Source: Labia minor (Eukaryota; Arthropoda; Insecta; Dermaptera; Spongiphoridae). From it: DNA of 64,000 nucleotides. The notes under the pieces are model-generated. The model was not told the DNA's origin. It was given only the letters and a program-made list of their open reading frames with translations, and did no database searches. Below are positions 46,692-58,594 of the stretch, in pieces. The DNA is taken from positions 46,017,155-46,081,154 of the forward strand of contig OY720347.1 of the NCBI GenBank assembly GCA_963082975.1, read 5' to 3'. Positions within the stretch are counted from its first letter, which is position 1; each line of letters begins with the position of its first letter. The position numbers were made by a program, and so were the translations under genes.

Positions 46692-47614
46692 CGGAAAATT
46701 ACTATTTTATAGACTCAGAATTGGCTGAACGGATTTCTTTGAAATTACATCACAATATTCTTATATACCTCTAGAGTAACATAGGCTATAAATTTTATTA
46801 ATATCTTATCAATAACCGCAGAAATTAATTTTTTAAAGTTTATATAATTCTCCGTGTTGTTCATTCAAGAGCAGCTCGCGGCTCACTGTCGGCCTAGCGG
46901 AATCATTTCAAACAATGAATTATCATAGAGATTCCCAATCGAAGAATTATTATAATATTTCCCTTTTTATTTTAAATTCTAATATACAAATATCAATTCA
47001 ATTAAATAATTTATTCTAAAAGTTCTCAATTTAATTAAAATATTTATTAGATCATATTTTTATCTTAAATTATTTTTTATTTAATTGAATATTTCTTCTT
47101 TTCTAATATATATTAATAATAATATATAAATTTTATCATTGAATAATAAAAAAAAATATTATTTAACCTGAATTAAAATGACTGAATTATATTATCTTTG
47201 TTTTTTATTTTAATTTAATTACTCTATTATTAATTAACTATATATATATATATATATATATTATATAAAAATTAAAATATGATGATATAAAGTTGTTTTA
47301 AATTTTTGACATTTTTAAATTGGGTATATTTTTTAAATTTATTAAAATGTCTTTTTTATTTATTATGTTTAAAAGATTCATTTTTATTATGTGATATTAA
47401 TAAAAAATAACGATGCTCTGTGCAAGTCGAATCATGTTGCACATAATTAAATAACAATTGCCAAACAAAGAATATAATATTTTTTTAAATTCTTATATTT
47501 AAATATCATTTCAATTAAATAATTTATTCTAAAAGGTCTCATTTTAATTAATTTAATAAAATATTTAAATCACCATTCAATTTTTTATTAATAGGCTTCT
47601 TTTTTTATTTTTAA
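46539..47614 (+). repeat. Second Helitron 5' unit and inner 5' body
   Basis: Starts with a second TCTATATATA terminus preceded by A and repeats the first unit to about 47105, with a shorter TCTG array (46653-46690). It continues into unique body sequence up to 47614, the point that corresponds to the insertion site in the outer copy. Confidence 0.88.
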
Positions 47615-48599
47615 TTTTTAATAAATTCTCTTTTTTTGATATGATATTAATAAAAAATAATATTAAATTGTATATATAAATATAAAAATTAGAATATTTG
47701 AATTTTTTTAAATTTTAACACATGTAATCAATCATATGCATTAAGAATGGAAAATTTTTAAAATCAACTTGCTATTAAATTCAGAAAAAAAATACTGATA
47801 TATAGAATATATAGACTATTCGAATATAATTTAAAACTCTTTCTCTCCTTCTATTTTAAATTAAAAAAACGGAGTTTTAAGAAATTTAGATGCCATATGC
47901 AACATGGGTGGGTAAATGAATTGGGCTGGAAGAGGAGGCAATTTATAATTTTCTTCTAATTCAGATTTAGGACAAATCGTACAACATTATATCAAATCTC
48001 GCTAAGAACATTCAATATTGTTGTACACAAAATATTCAGAGTATTGGCTAAGCGTATCACTCACAATCAGTTTAAATTGAAATTTATATAAATTAACAAA
48101 GTAAAAATTTTTATTTGTTTAAATTTTATTATAATGAATCAAAAAAAATTAAATATATAGATCACATGATTAAGAGAAGCAAAAAACTTAACAGAAAATA
48201 ACTGTTGGATGGAGGTCGGACATGACAGAAACTGTAAGCGAAATCTTCATATTGCGACGAATAATTTTCAAATCCCCTAGCACCACAGAATTTAAGTTTC
48301 TTTTAAGGAAAATAACTATGATCTAAAAAAAATAATAAATGAACTTAATAATAAAAAAAACAAATAAATCAATTAATTTAAATTAATACTATTAATGAAT
48401 GTATATATTGGTCATTTATCTATAGTTTTATACCGTTAATTTTTATAAATTGTCTCAAGTCTCTATTTTTCCATTTTCTCAAGTTTCATTATAATTAAAA
48501 ATATTCAATAATAATCTAGCAATGAAAATAAAATACCAAAATGTAATGATCAAGAAATATTATACTCTATTATAACATAGAAAATACTTAAGAACCATA

Positions 48600-49600
48600 G
48601 GCGGAGGAAATATTAGGAGATATCATTGCGGGTTCAGGCCAAATCGATCAACATTAATTAAGATATTTTCATTATGACAGATATTAGGAAAAAAATCGCG
48701 AATTCAATATTTCTGTTCACTAATTATTTGTAGACTTTAGTAAAACATACGCATGACTCAATATAGATCAGCATAAACTTTTTCAAATTTTCAATCTTCA
48801 AATTTCTCTTGAAGGTAGTAAAGAAAGAATAAGATGCGGAAATCAATTGTAAAATATTAGGTTACTCAGACGACTTAAATATAATAGGAGATTCGGCAAT
48901 TGCAATTACAGATAGCGAGGAAAATTTAATGGAGGTTTGAAATTAATAGTGATAAGAAAAAATATTTAGTAACAAAGAGGAAGAGTATTAACATACAAAA
49001 TCTTGAGATACAAAATGTAGAATTTGAATATGTAGAAAAATTGAATGTAATCACGAAGGATAATAATATTTGAGAAGAATTTAAATCGGGGTTGCAATCG
49101 GGAAACGCCTGTTATCTGCAATAAAGAGGCTTATCTCTTCAAAATTATTATCAAAGGGAATATATAAAAAGATTATTTTGCCTGTTGCATTATATGGGTG
49201 GGAGGCATGGTCTATGACCCTTGGAGATGAGAGTAGATTCAGAGTATTTGAGAATAGGATTCTTCCCTGCATTTATTGGCCAAAGAAAGATGAGGTCACC
49301 GGGTATGAGGGAGACTGTATAACAAGAAATTGCATGGCCTCTCTGCATCTTCAGAAATAGTTAGGGTTATAAAAGGGAAAAAGCTGCGATAGGCAGGGCA
49401 CGTGGCAAGAATGGGAGAGGAAAAAGATATTGGTGGGAAGACCGATTGGAAAACGTCCGCTTGGAAAACCAATGACGCGTAGAAAGGGACGTAAGAGAGA
49501 TGGAATAAGGGCTCAGGATAGGGACACTTGGAGAAATGTGGTTGTTGCGGCTAAGAACTTTAGAGTATCTTTGAGCCACATAGGTAGATAGATATAACAT
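48600..49600 (+). pseudogene. LINE-B reverse-transcriptase segment in inner Helitron
   Basis: Plus-strand counterpart of 43950-44940, with the same internal deletion and stops plus a one-base deletion near 49120 that breaks the frame left intact in the outer copy. It includes LGYSDDLNIIGDSAIAITDS at about 48870 and a tail with GGTAGATAGATATAAC near 49585. A possible earlier RT piece (HKIFRVLAKRITHNQ) lies near 48025-48070. Presence of the same deletion in both copies shows the capture and decay preceded the nested insertion. Confidence 0.8.
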
Positions 49601-50731
49601 ATACAATAATAATATATATAATTAATATAGTGATTAAATTAAAATATATTTTTTAAATAAGAACACAAAAAGAAATGAATGTTTTATGTAATATACTGAT
49701 TGAAACAAAATGGATGAAAACCTTTTAATACTTTCAACCACCAAATACTATGTACAACTCGGGGGTACAGGGGGCGGAGCCCCCGTCTAGGTGTGAAGAG
49801 CGCCGAAGGCGCTCTGAGCAGCTAGTTAAAAATAAAAAAAGAAGCCTATTAATAAAAAATTGAATGGTGATTTAAATATTTTATTAAATTAATTAAAATG
49901 AGACCTTTTAGAATAAATTATTTAATTGAAATGATATTTAAATATAAGAATTTAAAAAAATATTATATTCTTTGTTTGGCATGTGCAACATGATTCGACT
50001 TGCACAGAGCATCGTTATTTTTTATTAATATCACATAATAAAAATGAATCTTTTAAACATAATAAATAAAAAAGACATTTTAATAAATTTAAAAAATATA
50101 CCCAATTTAAAAATGTCAAAAATTTAAAACAACTTTATATCATCATATTTTAATTTTTATATAATATATATATATATATATTTAGTAATTAATAATAGAG
50201 TAATTAAATTAAAATAAAAAACAAAGATAATATAATTCAGTCATTTTAATTCAGGTTAAATAATATTTTTTTTTTATTATTCAATGATAAAATTTATATA
50301 TTATTATATATATATTATAGAAAAGAAGAAATATTCAATTAAATAAAAAATAATTTAAGATAAAAATATGATCTAATAAATATTTTAATTAAATTGAGAA
50401 CTTTTAGAATAAATTATTTAATTGAATTGATATTTGTATATTAGAATTTAAAATAAAAAGCGAAATATTATAATAATTCTTCGATTGGGAATCGCTATGA
50501 TAATTCATTGTTTGAAATGATTCCGCTTGGCCGACAGTGAGCCGCGAGCTGCTCTTGAATGAACAACACGGAGAATTATATAAACTTTAAAAAATTAATT
50601 TCTGCGGTTATTGATAAGATATTAATAAAATTTATAGCCTATGTTACTCTAGAGGTATATAAGAATATTGTGATGTAATTTCAAAGAAATCGGTTCAGCC
50701 AATTCTGAGTCTATAAAATAGTAATTTTCCG

Positions 50732-50778
<47 letters not shown>

Positions 50779-51309
50779 GTGAAAAATTCTAAAGTCACTT
50801 TTGGATTCTAGAGGTCATGAAACGCGAAGATATGCAAAAATTTTTAAATTCTGAGCAATGTGCAGACAAAAACCTTTTTTTATATATATAGATTATAGAA
50901 AAGAAGAAATATTCAATTAAATAAAAAATAATTTAAGATAAAAATATGATCTAATAAATATTTTAATTAAATTGAGAACTTTTAGAACAAATTATTTAAT
51001 TGAATTGATATTTGTATATTAGAATTTAAAATAAAAAGGGAAATATTATAATAATTCTTCGATTGGGAATCTCTATGATAATTCATTGTTTGAAATGATT
51101 CCGCTAGGCCGACAGTGAGCCGCGAGCTGCTCTTGAATGAACAACACGGAGAATTATATAAACTTTAAAAAATTAATTTCTGCGGTTATTGATAAGATAT
51201 TAATAAAATTTATAGCCTATGTTACTCTAGAGGTATATAAGAATATTGTGATGTAATTTCAAAGAAATCGGTTCAGCCAATTCTGAGTCTATAAAATAGT
51301 AATTTTCCG

Positions 51310-51348
<39 letters not shown>

Positions 51349-51462
51349 GTGAAAAATTCTAAAGTCACTTTTGGATTCTAGAGGTCATGAAACGCGAAGA
51401 TATGCAAAAATTTTTAAATTCTGAGCAATGTGCAGACAAAAACCTTTTTTTATATATATAGA

Positions 51463-52735
51463 TAATAGGCTAATTAAAAAAAATAAGTTTATCAAATTTC
51501 AATGAAAAAAAAAATATTTAAGAGTTAAAGATACTTAATATTTATAAGAAATATTGATAAATGAACTAAAAAATAATAACACTTGAAATTAAAAAATTGA
51601 ATTAAGATTTAAAACCGATAGGTAAAAAAAAATTGTAATTAAATTTAAACATAATATAAATATATAGATATAGAATATATAAATATCAAAAAAAGTATAG
51701 AATTTCCTAAAAAACACGATTTTCCTGATCAAATGATCTTAATAAAAAGCAAGGAAAATATTATTCATTATAAGATTCTTATTATAATTATAATTGAAAC
51801 CAATTTTTTTTTATTAAATTCATAAATTTTTAATAATAATTTAGTATTCAATTTAATATAGAATTTAATCATCTATTTTTCTTGAAAACTTAATTTAAGG
51901 GCCTTTTTTAATTCTTCCATCAGCATCAACATCTTGTAATACAAACCCAAAATTCCTTTGAAATTATCATCAATAATTAAGTATAATTTAAAAAACTAAG
52001 GGGCATCTAACACTTGTAAAATTCTCTCTGATATATAAATATATATATATAGCAGAGTAGTAACTTGGACACGGAAAACATTCCTTTCATGAAAAGAAAG
52101 GGATCTTTAAATAATTCGACAAACGTTCGAGTCGAATTTCGATTCAGCTTTTTCTTCCAGAATGTCTCATTCAATATTCTATGTTAAATATATTCAACGG
52201 AGAGCTCTAAGGTACACGATATACAACTTTTTTTCAACTTGAGGAAGGAATAAAATAATAGATATATGTGTAAAGTTAATTCCATTGACAAAACAAAAGT
52301 GAATTAATATGATAAAAAGGTAATATATATATATATACATGTATACTATATATGAATAAAGAAAGGTAATCCATCTTCCAAAACCTTAGATAAATAAAAT
52401 AAAACGATATTCAAAAGAATAATTATCATGAAGGCAAAAGTGGACCAAGATAAAAAAGTACCAGATGCAATATTTGAAATTTCATCTTTTGAATTAAAAA
52501 TATGAGCTGTGGGCAGGCAAAGAACCTACCGACGATTTGAAATAAATAAATTTCCAAACATTATATCATTTATATATAAAGTATCAAAAAATATTTTTAA
52601 AACTCGAATTAAAATGACTAAATTATATTATCTTGGTTTTTACTTTTAGTTTAATTACTCAATTATTAATTGCTACTATATATTATTATGTGAAATATTT
52701 TTTTTCGACATTGAATATAAAATTAATACTTTGTA
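51463..52735. other. AT-rich spacer
   Basis: Nothing supportable beyond TA runs near 52040 and 52327. Confidence 0.5.
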
Positions 52736-53026
52736 AACTACCACTTCTGGTTTCCGGATATACACCAAAAGTTGATGAATTCATGGTACTGATGCATTAA
52801 GTAAATATACCATATTTTATCAAAATCCGTTGATCCGTTCAAGCTATCCGTTCACGTCTATATAGATAGATACACAATGGACGGACGGACAGACGGACAG
52901 ACAGACATCATGCTAAAAATACTTTTTTTTGTTTTTTATAAAATGCATGATTCGTGAACATATGTAAAAATATACATGTGAAATTTGGTGTGAAAACAAT
53001 ACCTTCCCTTCCTATCGTCGGTCGGT
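52736..53026 (-). repeat. Helentron-like family H2, 5' half
   Basis: Reverse orientation. The 5' end GTCGGTCGGT (plus strand) is at 53017-53026, then the CACACCAAATTTCAC block, the microsatellite-like GACGGACGGACAGACGG run (52878-52910) and the CCGGAAACC-type motif near 52750. The 3' half with the subterminal partner is missing. Confidence 0.78.
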
Positions 53027-55455
53027 AAAAAATAAGAAATATATAAAAATAATCAAACAGTAAACAATTTATTTATAAGAATATATGAATCGCATTAAAA
53101 TAATGTGAACATATATAAAATTCAATTTAATATTAATCAATTGATCAATTTAATGTTAAAACAAAATTTAAATACTTGAGTTAAGAAAATCTTTATTTTT
53201 CTTGTTTTTGTCATTTTTATTTATTGTGCTTTGCCAAAAATATATAAACCCTCAAAAATTTGAACTGACTATTGACTGATTCTTAGAAAAATTTCTATAT
53301 AGGTTTAAGATAAAAATTTTAAAATGTGCTAGTAAATTTTAGCTTACTAAAACAAATTAATGATTAATAATTATGTTATTCTTAGTTTTAGCATAGTATT
53401 ATGGTGATTTCTAAGAAGCCAAAGCTATCTTATATTTACACTGAAATACTAAAAATGCTACTAGATTATAGACTTTGATATTCCCAATTATGACTCCTCC
53501 CTATCTCTTTTTTGAACAAACAACAAAAACATTATAGAGAAAAATTTAGGTTTAGTTTTTATCTAATAAAACTTTTTCAATAAAATTGAAATTGTTTTAT
53601 TTTGTGATAATTTGTTTGTTCCAAAAAAAAGTTCTAACAATATTCAAATTTCATAAAAAGCTTCAAAATATATTATTTGTTATAATAATTTTTGTCAAAC
53701 ACTGAGATAATATCAAAAATATATACAAATTTACAAAAATGCCTTTTATAATTTTGATTTTATATAAAATAGTGAACTAGAAACCGGCGAGCATCTAGTA
53801 GAAAGTGAAGATAAGAAATAATATAATAATAATAACATTTACTTAACATAAATGCATAAAATCAATTTTGTAAGATTAATATATTTTTTTATTTTATTTA
53901 ATTTGTAAATTTTCTTATAACTTCATCTTTTCAATTTCTCTTGTTATATTAAAAAAAAGGTTATTCTATTGTTTTATTTCCTTTCTCTTGGGGACATATA
54001 AAAAAATCTTTTCTCTATGCCTTTGAGGGGAAGAAACCCCTCTTCATTGGCGATACAACTGATTAATAAGAATTCATCATTAATTTTAATGCTATAAAAT
54101 TTTTTTAAATACGTTCAAAATGAAAATCTATCTTGAAATCAATATTTGTTTCAATCCGTTGAAAAACAATACCTCCCTTACTATTGTCGGTCGGTAAAAA
54201 TTAACCGGAGCAATACAATAGGAGTTAGTTACTAAAAGTAATTAATCGCTAATTAATTACAATTAATTAATTATAATTCAATTATATTTCTTCTATACTT
54301 TATAGGGATCCATTGAAATATCTATAAAAATTTTCAAAAGTCTATCTCAATTTGTCAAAAGAGCGAAGAGACAGACAGAGATAGACAGACGCCAAGTGAA
54401 GTGGAGAAAAACGTTATAAAAATCGTCAATATTTCAGCACTTGATCAGAACCTATTTCAGGATTTAATGTTGTTAGTTTCATGAAGCGTTTATTGTTCAT
54501 ATTCGAAAACAAAAAATTAAATATTTATTTAAAATGGTTAAATTTTATAGTCCGTTTCCAAAAAAATCTTCATTTTATATAAATATACTTATTAATTGTA
54601 ATTATATTGTAATTTTGGTAAATCAAATTAAGTGAATCTTATGTTCCACTCTCCATTCACCTTCCTTTTAAACCACTTTGACCTTTATACATCATTACTC
54701 TCAATTTTATCATTATTAATATTATATTATAAAAGAAATTTAGTTGTTAAACATTAGATTATAAATAATTAAACAAAAACAATTATTAATTTTTTAAATT
54801 ATTATACATTTATAAAAAAAATATTATTTATTTTCTAAATAATCAATCCTTTAAATGAATATTAAATATTTATCATCATATATTGTTTGCTTTCATAAAT
54901 GAAAGATGTATGATGCTCAGTCATATCATGATTAATAAATTTGTGTTAGATAAATTGAAAAAATGAAATAAGAGAAAGATGTCTTGAATTATTTTAGTGC
55001 TTTGTTTTTATTGAAGAATTGATCGACTGAAGAGTTGGTTAGAATGAGAAGCAATGGATGCTTATCACATTTCCTGAGGCCCAGACTCATATTCACAAAT
55101 GAAACAGGATCGGATGGAATATTGGGTTGGCAAATTAGAATCCTTCAGCGATGTCATCTTTGACGGTGACACAAAAATGTAATTTATAAACAAATCACTT
55201 TTCAATTTAAAATGAAGAAAAGAGAAGGCGAATGTTTTTTGTCTCTCGAGTTCACATCAATTTATATTAAGCCCAATTTTATTTAATCTTAAATCAAAAA
55301 GCAATTTCAAATAAATTTGATGTGCTCACAATAATAGTTTCAATAGGTTATATCATTCAAATTGATTTAGTAAAGAAGTATTTTTTAATGAAAATGTCTT
55401 AAAGAAAAAATGTGAAATTATAAAATAAATATTTTTAATAAAAAATCCTATTTTT
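53027..55455. other. AT-rich spacer with an H2 end fragment
   Basis: Mostly featureless. A 36-bp piece of the H2 5' end lies reversed at 54162-54197 (AATACCTCCCTTACTATTGT, then CGGTCGGTAAAAA). A less AT-rich patch at 55020-55170 has no open frame of note. Confidence 0.5.
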
Positions 55456-56090
55456 ACTATCTCGTCAGAGATAGTATTGCGATCACGAAAATTTTCGATG
55501 TTGAGATTTTGATGTTTTTATACGTTTTGAAGGTTCCTGAATCATTTTCACTAAGGTTGAGAAAAATGTCTGTGTGTGTGTGTGTGTGTGTGTATGTGTG
55601 TGTGTGTGTATGTGTGTGTGTATGTATGTAGGCAAGATTACGCAAAAACGGTTTGAGCTAGAATGATGAAATTTGGTACATGGACATTATTCAAAATTCA
55701 TAGTTTTCTATCAACTTTTGAGAAATGTAGCTCAACCGGAAGAGGGTCATTACCTACAACGTTTTGATTTTTTTTCCTCTAAAGTGACCGTAAAAATAAA
55801 GATATATGTTTGATAATTTTTCACATGATTAATAATTGTATAAAACTGCTATATATAGAATTTCAGCTTGATTGATTCGCTGAAATTACCAGAATTAATT
55901 TTTTAACACTGCAAATCTCACGCGCCAACACGTGACGTTGTGCCATCAACAAAAAGCCAAACATGCGCTGGTTTAATATTTATTATTTATTATTTATAAT
56001 TTATAATTAATTAAATTTAATTTAAATATAATATATTATGTTATTTAATCCAATTCAAATTGCGAGATAGTCGAGTGGAGACACTCCAGC
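55456..56090 (+). repeat. Helentron-like family H1, complete copy
   Basis: 5' hairpin ACTATCTC-GTCA-GAGATAGT (55456-55475). TG/TATG microsatellite (55569-55630). Module GCAAAAACGGTTTGAGCTAG and GATGAAATTTGGTACATGGA, AACCGGAAGAGGGTCATTAC, CGTAAAAATAAAGATATATG, CACGCGCCAACACGTGACG. The 3' subterminal motif GCGAGATAGT (56062-56071) is complementary to the 5' arm, followed by hairpin TGGAG-ACA-CTCCA and CCAGCTAAT. Best representative of H1, with the copy at 61164. No coding capacity. Confidence 0.92.
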
Positions 56091-58220
56091 TAATTTTATC
56101 TTTGGATGCTAAAATTTTTTGAACTTAACTTTCATTTTTACCCATAGGGGCCGCGAGAAAAATTTTCATAAGCGCCAAATTTAAAGAACTTTATATAACA
56201 ATAAAAAATATAGCGCGTTCGTAAACCTGGTGTGATGTCCATCAACGTTTTTTTAAGTATCATATTAATAAATATCTTCACGTAGGTAAACTAACTCTTC
56301 CTTAACGATTAAAAAAAACCTCTACCACTCTTAAAATAAAATGGGGGTCGATAATGAAGATAGGTTGAGCACAATTGCTTTAGAGTATGCTATTTGGAAA
56401 AATTTGCACAGTTAAGTCTATCTAGTGTACTTCATAATTAATAAATTCGAATATTAAGGATAATTTTGAGTGACATTGATGGACAAGTTTGCATAATCGT
56501 TATAGATGTTATACAAAATTTCTGTTCTGAAAACTTTTTTCATTTTTGAACTAAGCTATTCACGTACACACAGACAAGAATGAGCAGAATAATTCCGATA
56601 CAGGATCTTCGGATTTGGATTTAAATCCTTTTATAACCAAAAAAATCAGATACAAACCATTTCGCGGGACTATGTTTGTTTTGTATTCAAAAAATTCCTT
56701 AAAACATTTAAAATTTGAGAGTCCAACATATAATAATATTCTATTCAAAAACTAAATAAATTCCAAAAGAACAAAATAAATAAAAAAATCTGATTTTTCT
56801 CCAAATCATTTGGAAATCCATACAAAATTTAAATCTATTTTTTTATATATATTCATATAGTTAACATGTTAGCTATTAAGAGTAAATCTCCTTTTATATT
56901 TTATCAAGATTACAATACTTTTACGTAACATTTGTCACGGTTGGAAAGAAAAATAATATTAAGGTTCTATATATATATATGATGTAGTTAAATTATTTAT
57001 ATTATTAATTGTTATTTGACCTATATCTGATTTAAAGTAAAAATAAAAAAATATAAATAAAAGTAATTTATTGAATTTTTCATATATAAGTGAAAAATTG
57101 ATGTGCTTAATAATAAATATAGATACAGGCATATATACAAGTATAATTGTTAAAATTGATTACCTACCAAACGTATAAATTTATAATTTGATTTTATTCT
57201 TAATAACCACTGTGATGATCCATTCTGTATGATTCATTATGAAAACTGTTTATATTGAGTGAATCTTTTTTCTAAAAACGTAGAAGTTAGGTATAAAATC
57301 AATCGTCAAAATGAATATGTAACGAACAAATTATCATAACTTACATTTTTTTTATTTTTTATTTTTAAGTTAATGAACTTGTTTATATTTGAATAATAAT
57401 ATTTTTTACCATGTAATGTAATTTATTTTGATTGGTAAGGAATTTGATTATTGACAGTGAAGTCTAACTTAATTGAATTAATTAATTTTTTTTTTTGTTT
57501 TGAATGAAAAATATTCTCAAAAAACTCAAATTATAGCCTATACTAAAAAAAAATTTAAATTTATTTATTTTAGTATTTTTTTATAAATACTAATAAAAAT
57601 TTTATATGTTAAATATGTAAAAATAAAATTTTTAATATATTCAGTTTTTAGTATGAAAAAGATTTTAAATTTTAACCTCGACCTAGATAATCATTTAAAA
57701 TAAAATTTTCAAAATATAGTAAACAAATTGAAATAAATACAAATTGGTTATGACAATACTGGAATGGCTAAGGCAGTGAATTATTATTTGCATTTTTTAA
57801 GTTAATTTAAGGGATCAGCTTTTTATAAGATTTCCAAAGAGCATGTTTGTACAAAAAGCGCAAAGACAATTCATTGTCTCTGATTATAGAATTAATCCCA
57901 ATAGGCAATAACTAATATCTTAAGGAAGTTCTAGATTAGAGAAAACAATTGACAGGCAGAGTTTAATATAATAATTAAAGAATTTATTAAATGACTAAAG
58001 ATTATTTTATAATAAGATTATAAATAATTTATAATGAAGAGAGAACAGGAAGCTCAAGAAAGCTTGGGAGATTGGTTTGTTATTGTTCTTGTTATATATA
58101 TGTATATATTCTATAATATATTTTCTTATTCTACGCATTATAAAAAAATACGTGTTTAATATTATTTTACACATACTCTCTAATATCAATATAGTGATGT
58201 TATTTATTTCAAAATAAAAT
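56091..58220. other. AT-rich spacer
   Basis: About 2.1 kb without a supportable feature. Slightly less AT-rich at 56100-56350, with no clear frame. Confidence 0.5.
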
Positions 58221-58591
58221 CTATCTATCTATCTCTGTGGCTCTTCGGAACTCGAAAGTTCTTGGCCGCAGCAACCACACTTTTCCAAATATCCCTATTC
58301 TCTGAGCCACAACCCTCCAATCCCTACCCTCTCCCATCTCTCTCACGACCCTTCCTAAATAATCCACCCACCGCGTCCTTGGTCTTCCAAGCGGTCGTTT
58401 CGCACTCTGTCTCCCCACCAATATATTTTTCACAAATTCTTTCCTCTCCCACACCAGCCACGTACCCTGCCAATCGCAGCCTTCTCGATTTTATAATGCT
58501 AACTATATCCGGAGATGCATAGAGGTCATACAATTCCTCGTTATGCAGTCTTCGCCATTCCCCGGTGACCTCATCTTTCTTGGCCGATAAA
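58221..58591 (-). pseudogene. LINE-B 3' fragment
   Basis: Minus-strand, 5'-truncated end of the same non-LTR family as in the Helitron. It starts near the KKDEVTGEWRRLHNEELYDL motif, continues SPDIVSIIKSRRLRLAGYVA, shifts frame, then has RPLGRPRTRWVDYLGRVVRE, MGEGRDWRVVAQR and FEFRRATE. It ends in a GATA tetranucleotide tail (58221-58236 as TATC on the plus strand). Severe 5' truncation is usual for LINE insertions. At least one frameshift makes it non-functional. Confidence 0.85.
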
Positions 58592-58594
58592 TGC

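Larger units (their letters stand above)
45930..49825 (+). mobile_element. Inner Helitron copy, inserted in inverted orientation
   Basis: 3896 bp, 5' TCTATATATATAAAAAAAGG to 3' GAGCAGCTAG. It sits between A (45929) and T (49826), the classic Helitron target. Joining 45929 to 49826 gives the same sequence as the reverse complement of 47600-47630 in this very copy, so the ends are exact to the base. The 3' hairpin is at 49797-49815, ten bases before the CTAG terminus, with a second GC hairpin at 49770-49784. The 5' doublet has units starting at 45930 and 46539. There are no intact long frames. By-eye identity to the outer copy is very high, with differences mainly in the TCTG run length and single-base indels. 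Confidence 0.95.
43722..51462 (-). mobile_element. Outer Helitron copy, split by an inserted second copy
   Basis: Minus-strand Helitron, 5' TC at 51462-51461 and 3' CTAG at 43725-43722, between A (51463) and T (43721) of the host. It is made of two parts, 51462-49826 and 45929-43722 (3845 bp together), separated by the plus-strand copy 45930-49825. The 3' end holds hairpin AGAGCGCC-GAA-GGCGCTCT ten bases before CTAG, and farther in GGGGGC-GGA-GCCCCC. The 5' end is a tandem doublet (units at 51462-50893 and from 50892). No Rep/helicase frame is present, so it is non-autonomous. The body includes a captured LINE-B reverse-transcriptase segment. Confidence 0.93.

Noticed and set aside
45950..46700. 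Direct repeats with regular TCTG arrays as a possible CRISPR-like array
   Set aside because: Only two long units, with a microsatellite inside each, and Helitron termini explain them; eukaryotic context.
47994..48290. Further coding domain of the Helitron (Rep or helicase)
   Set aside because: No Rep histidine motif or helicase motif is visible; the only protein-like pieces resemble LINE reverse transcriptase.
43722..51462. Whole 7.7-kb inverted structure as one large palindromic transposon
   Set aside because: The repeat order is A-B-A'-B', not a simple palindrome, and the empty-site comparison shows one element inside another.
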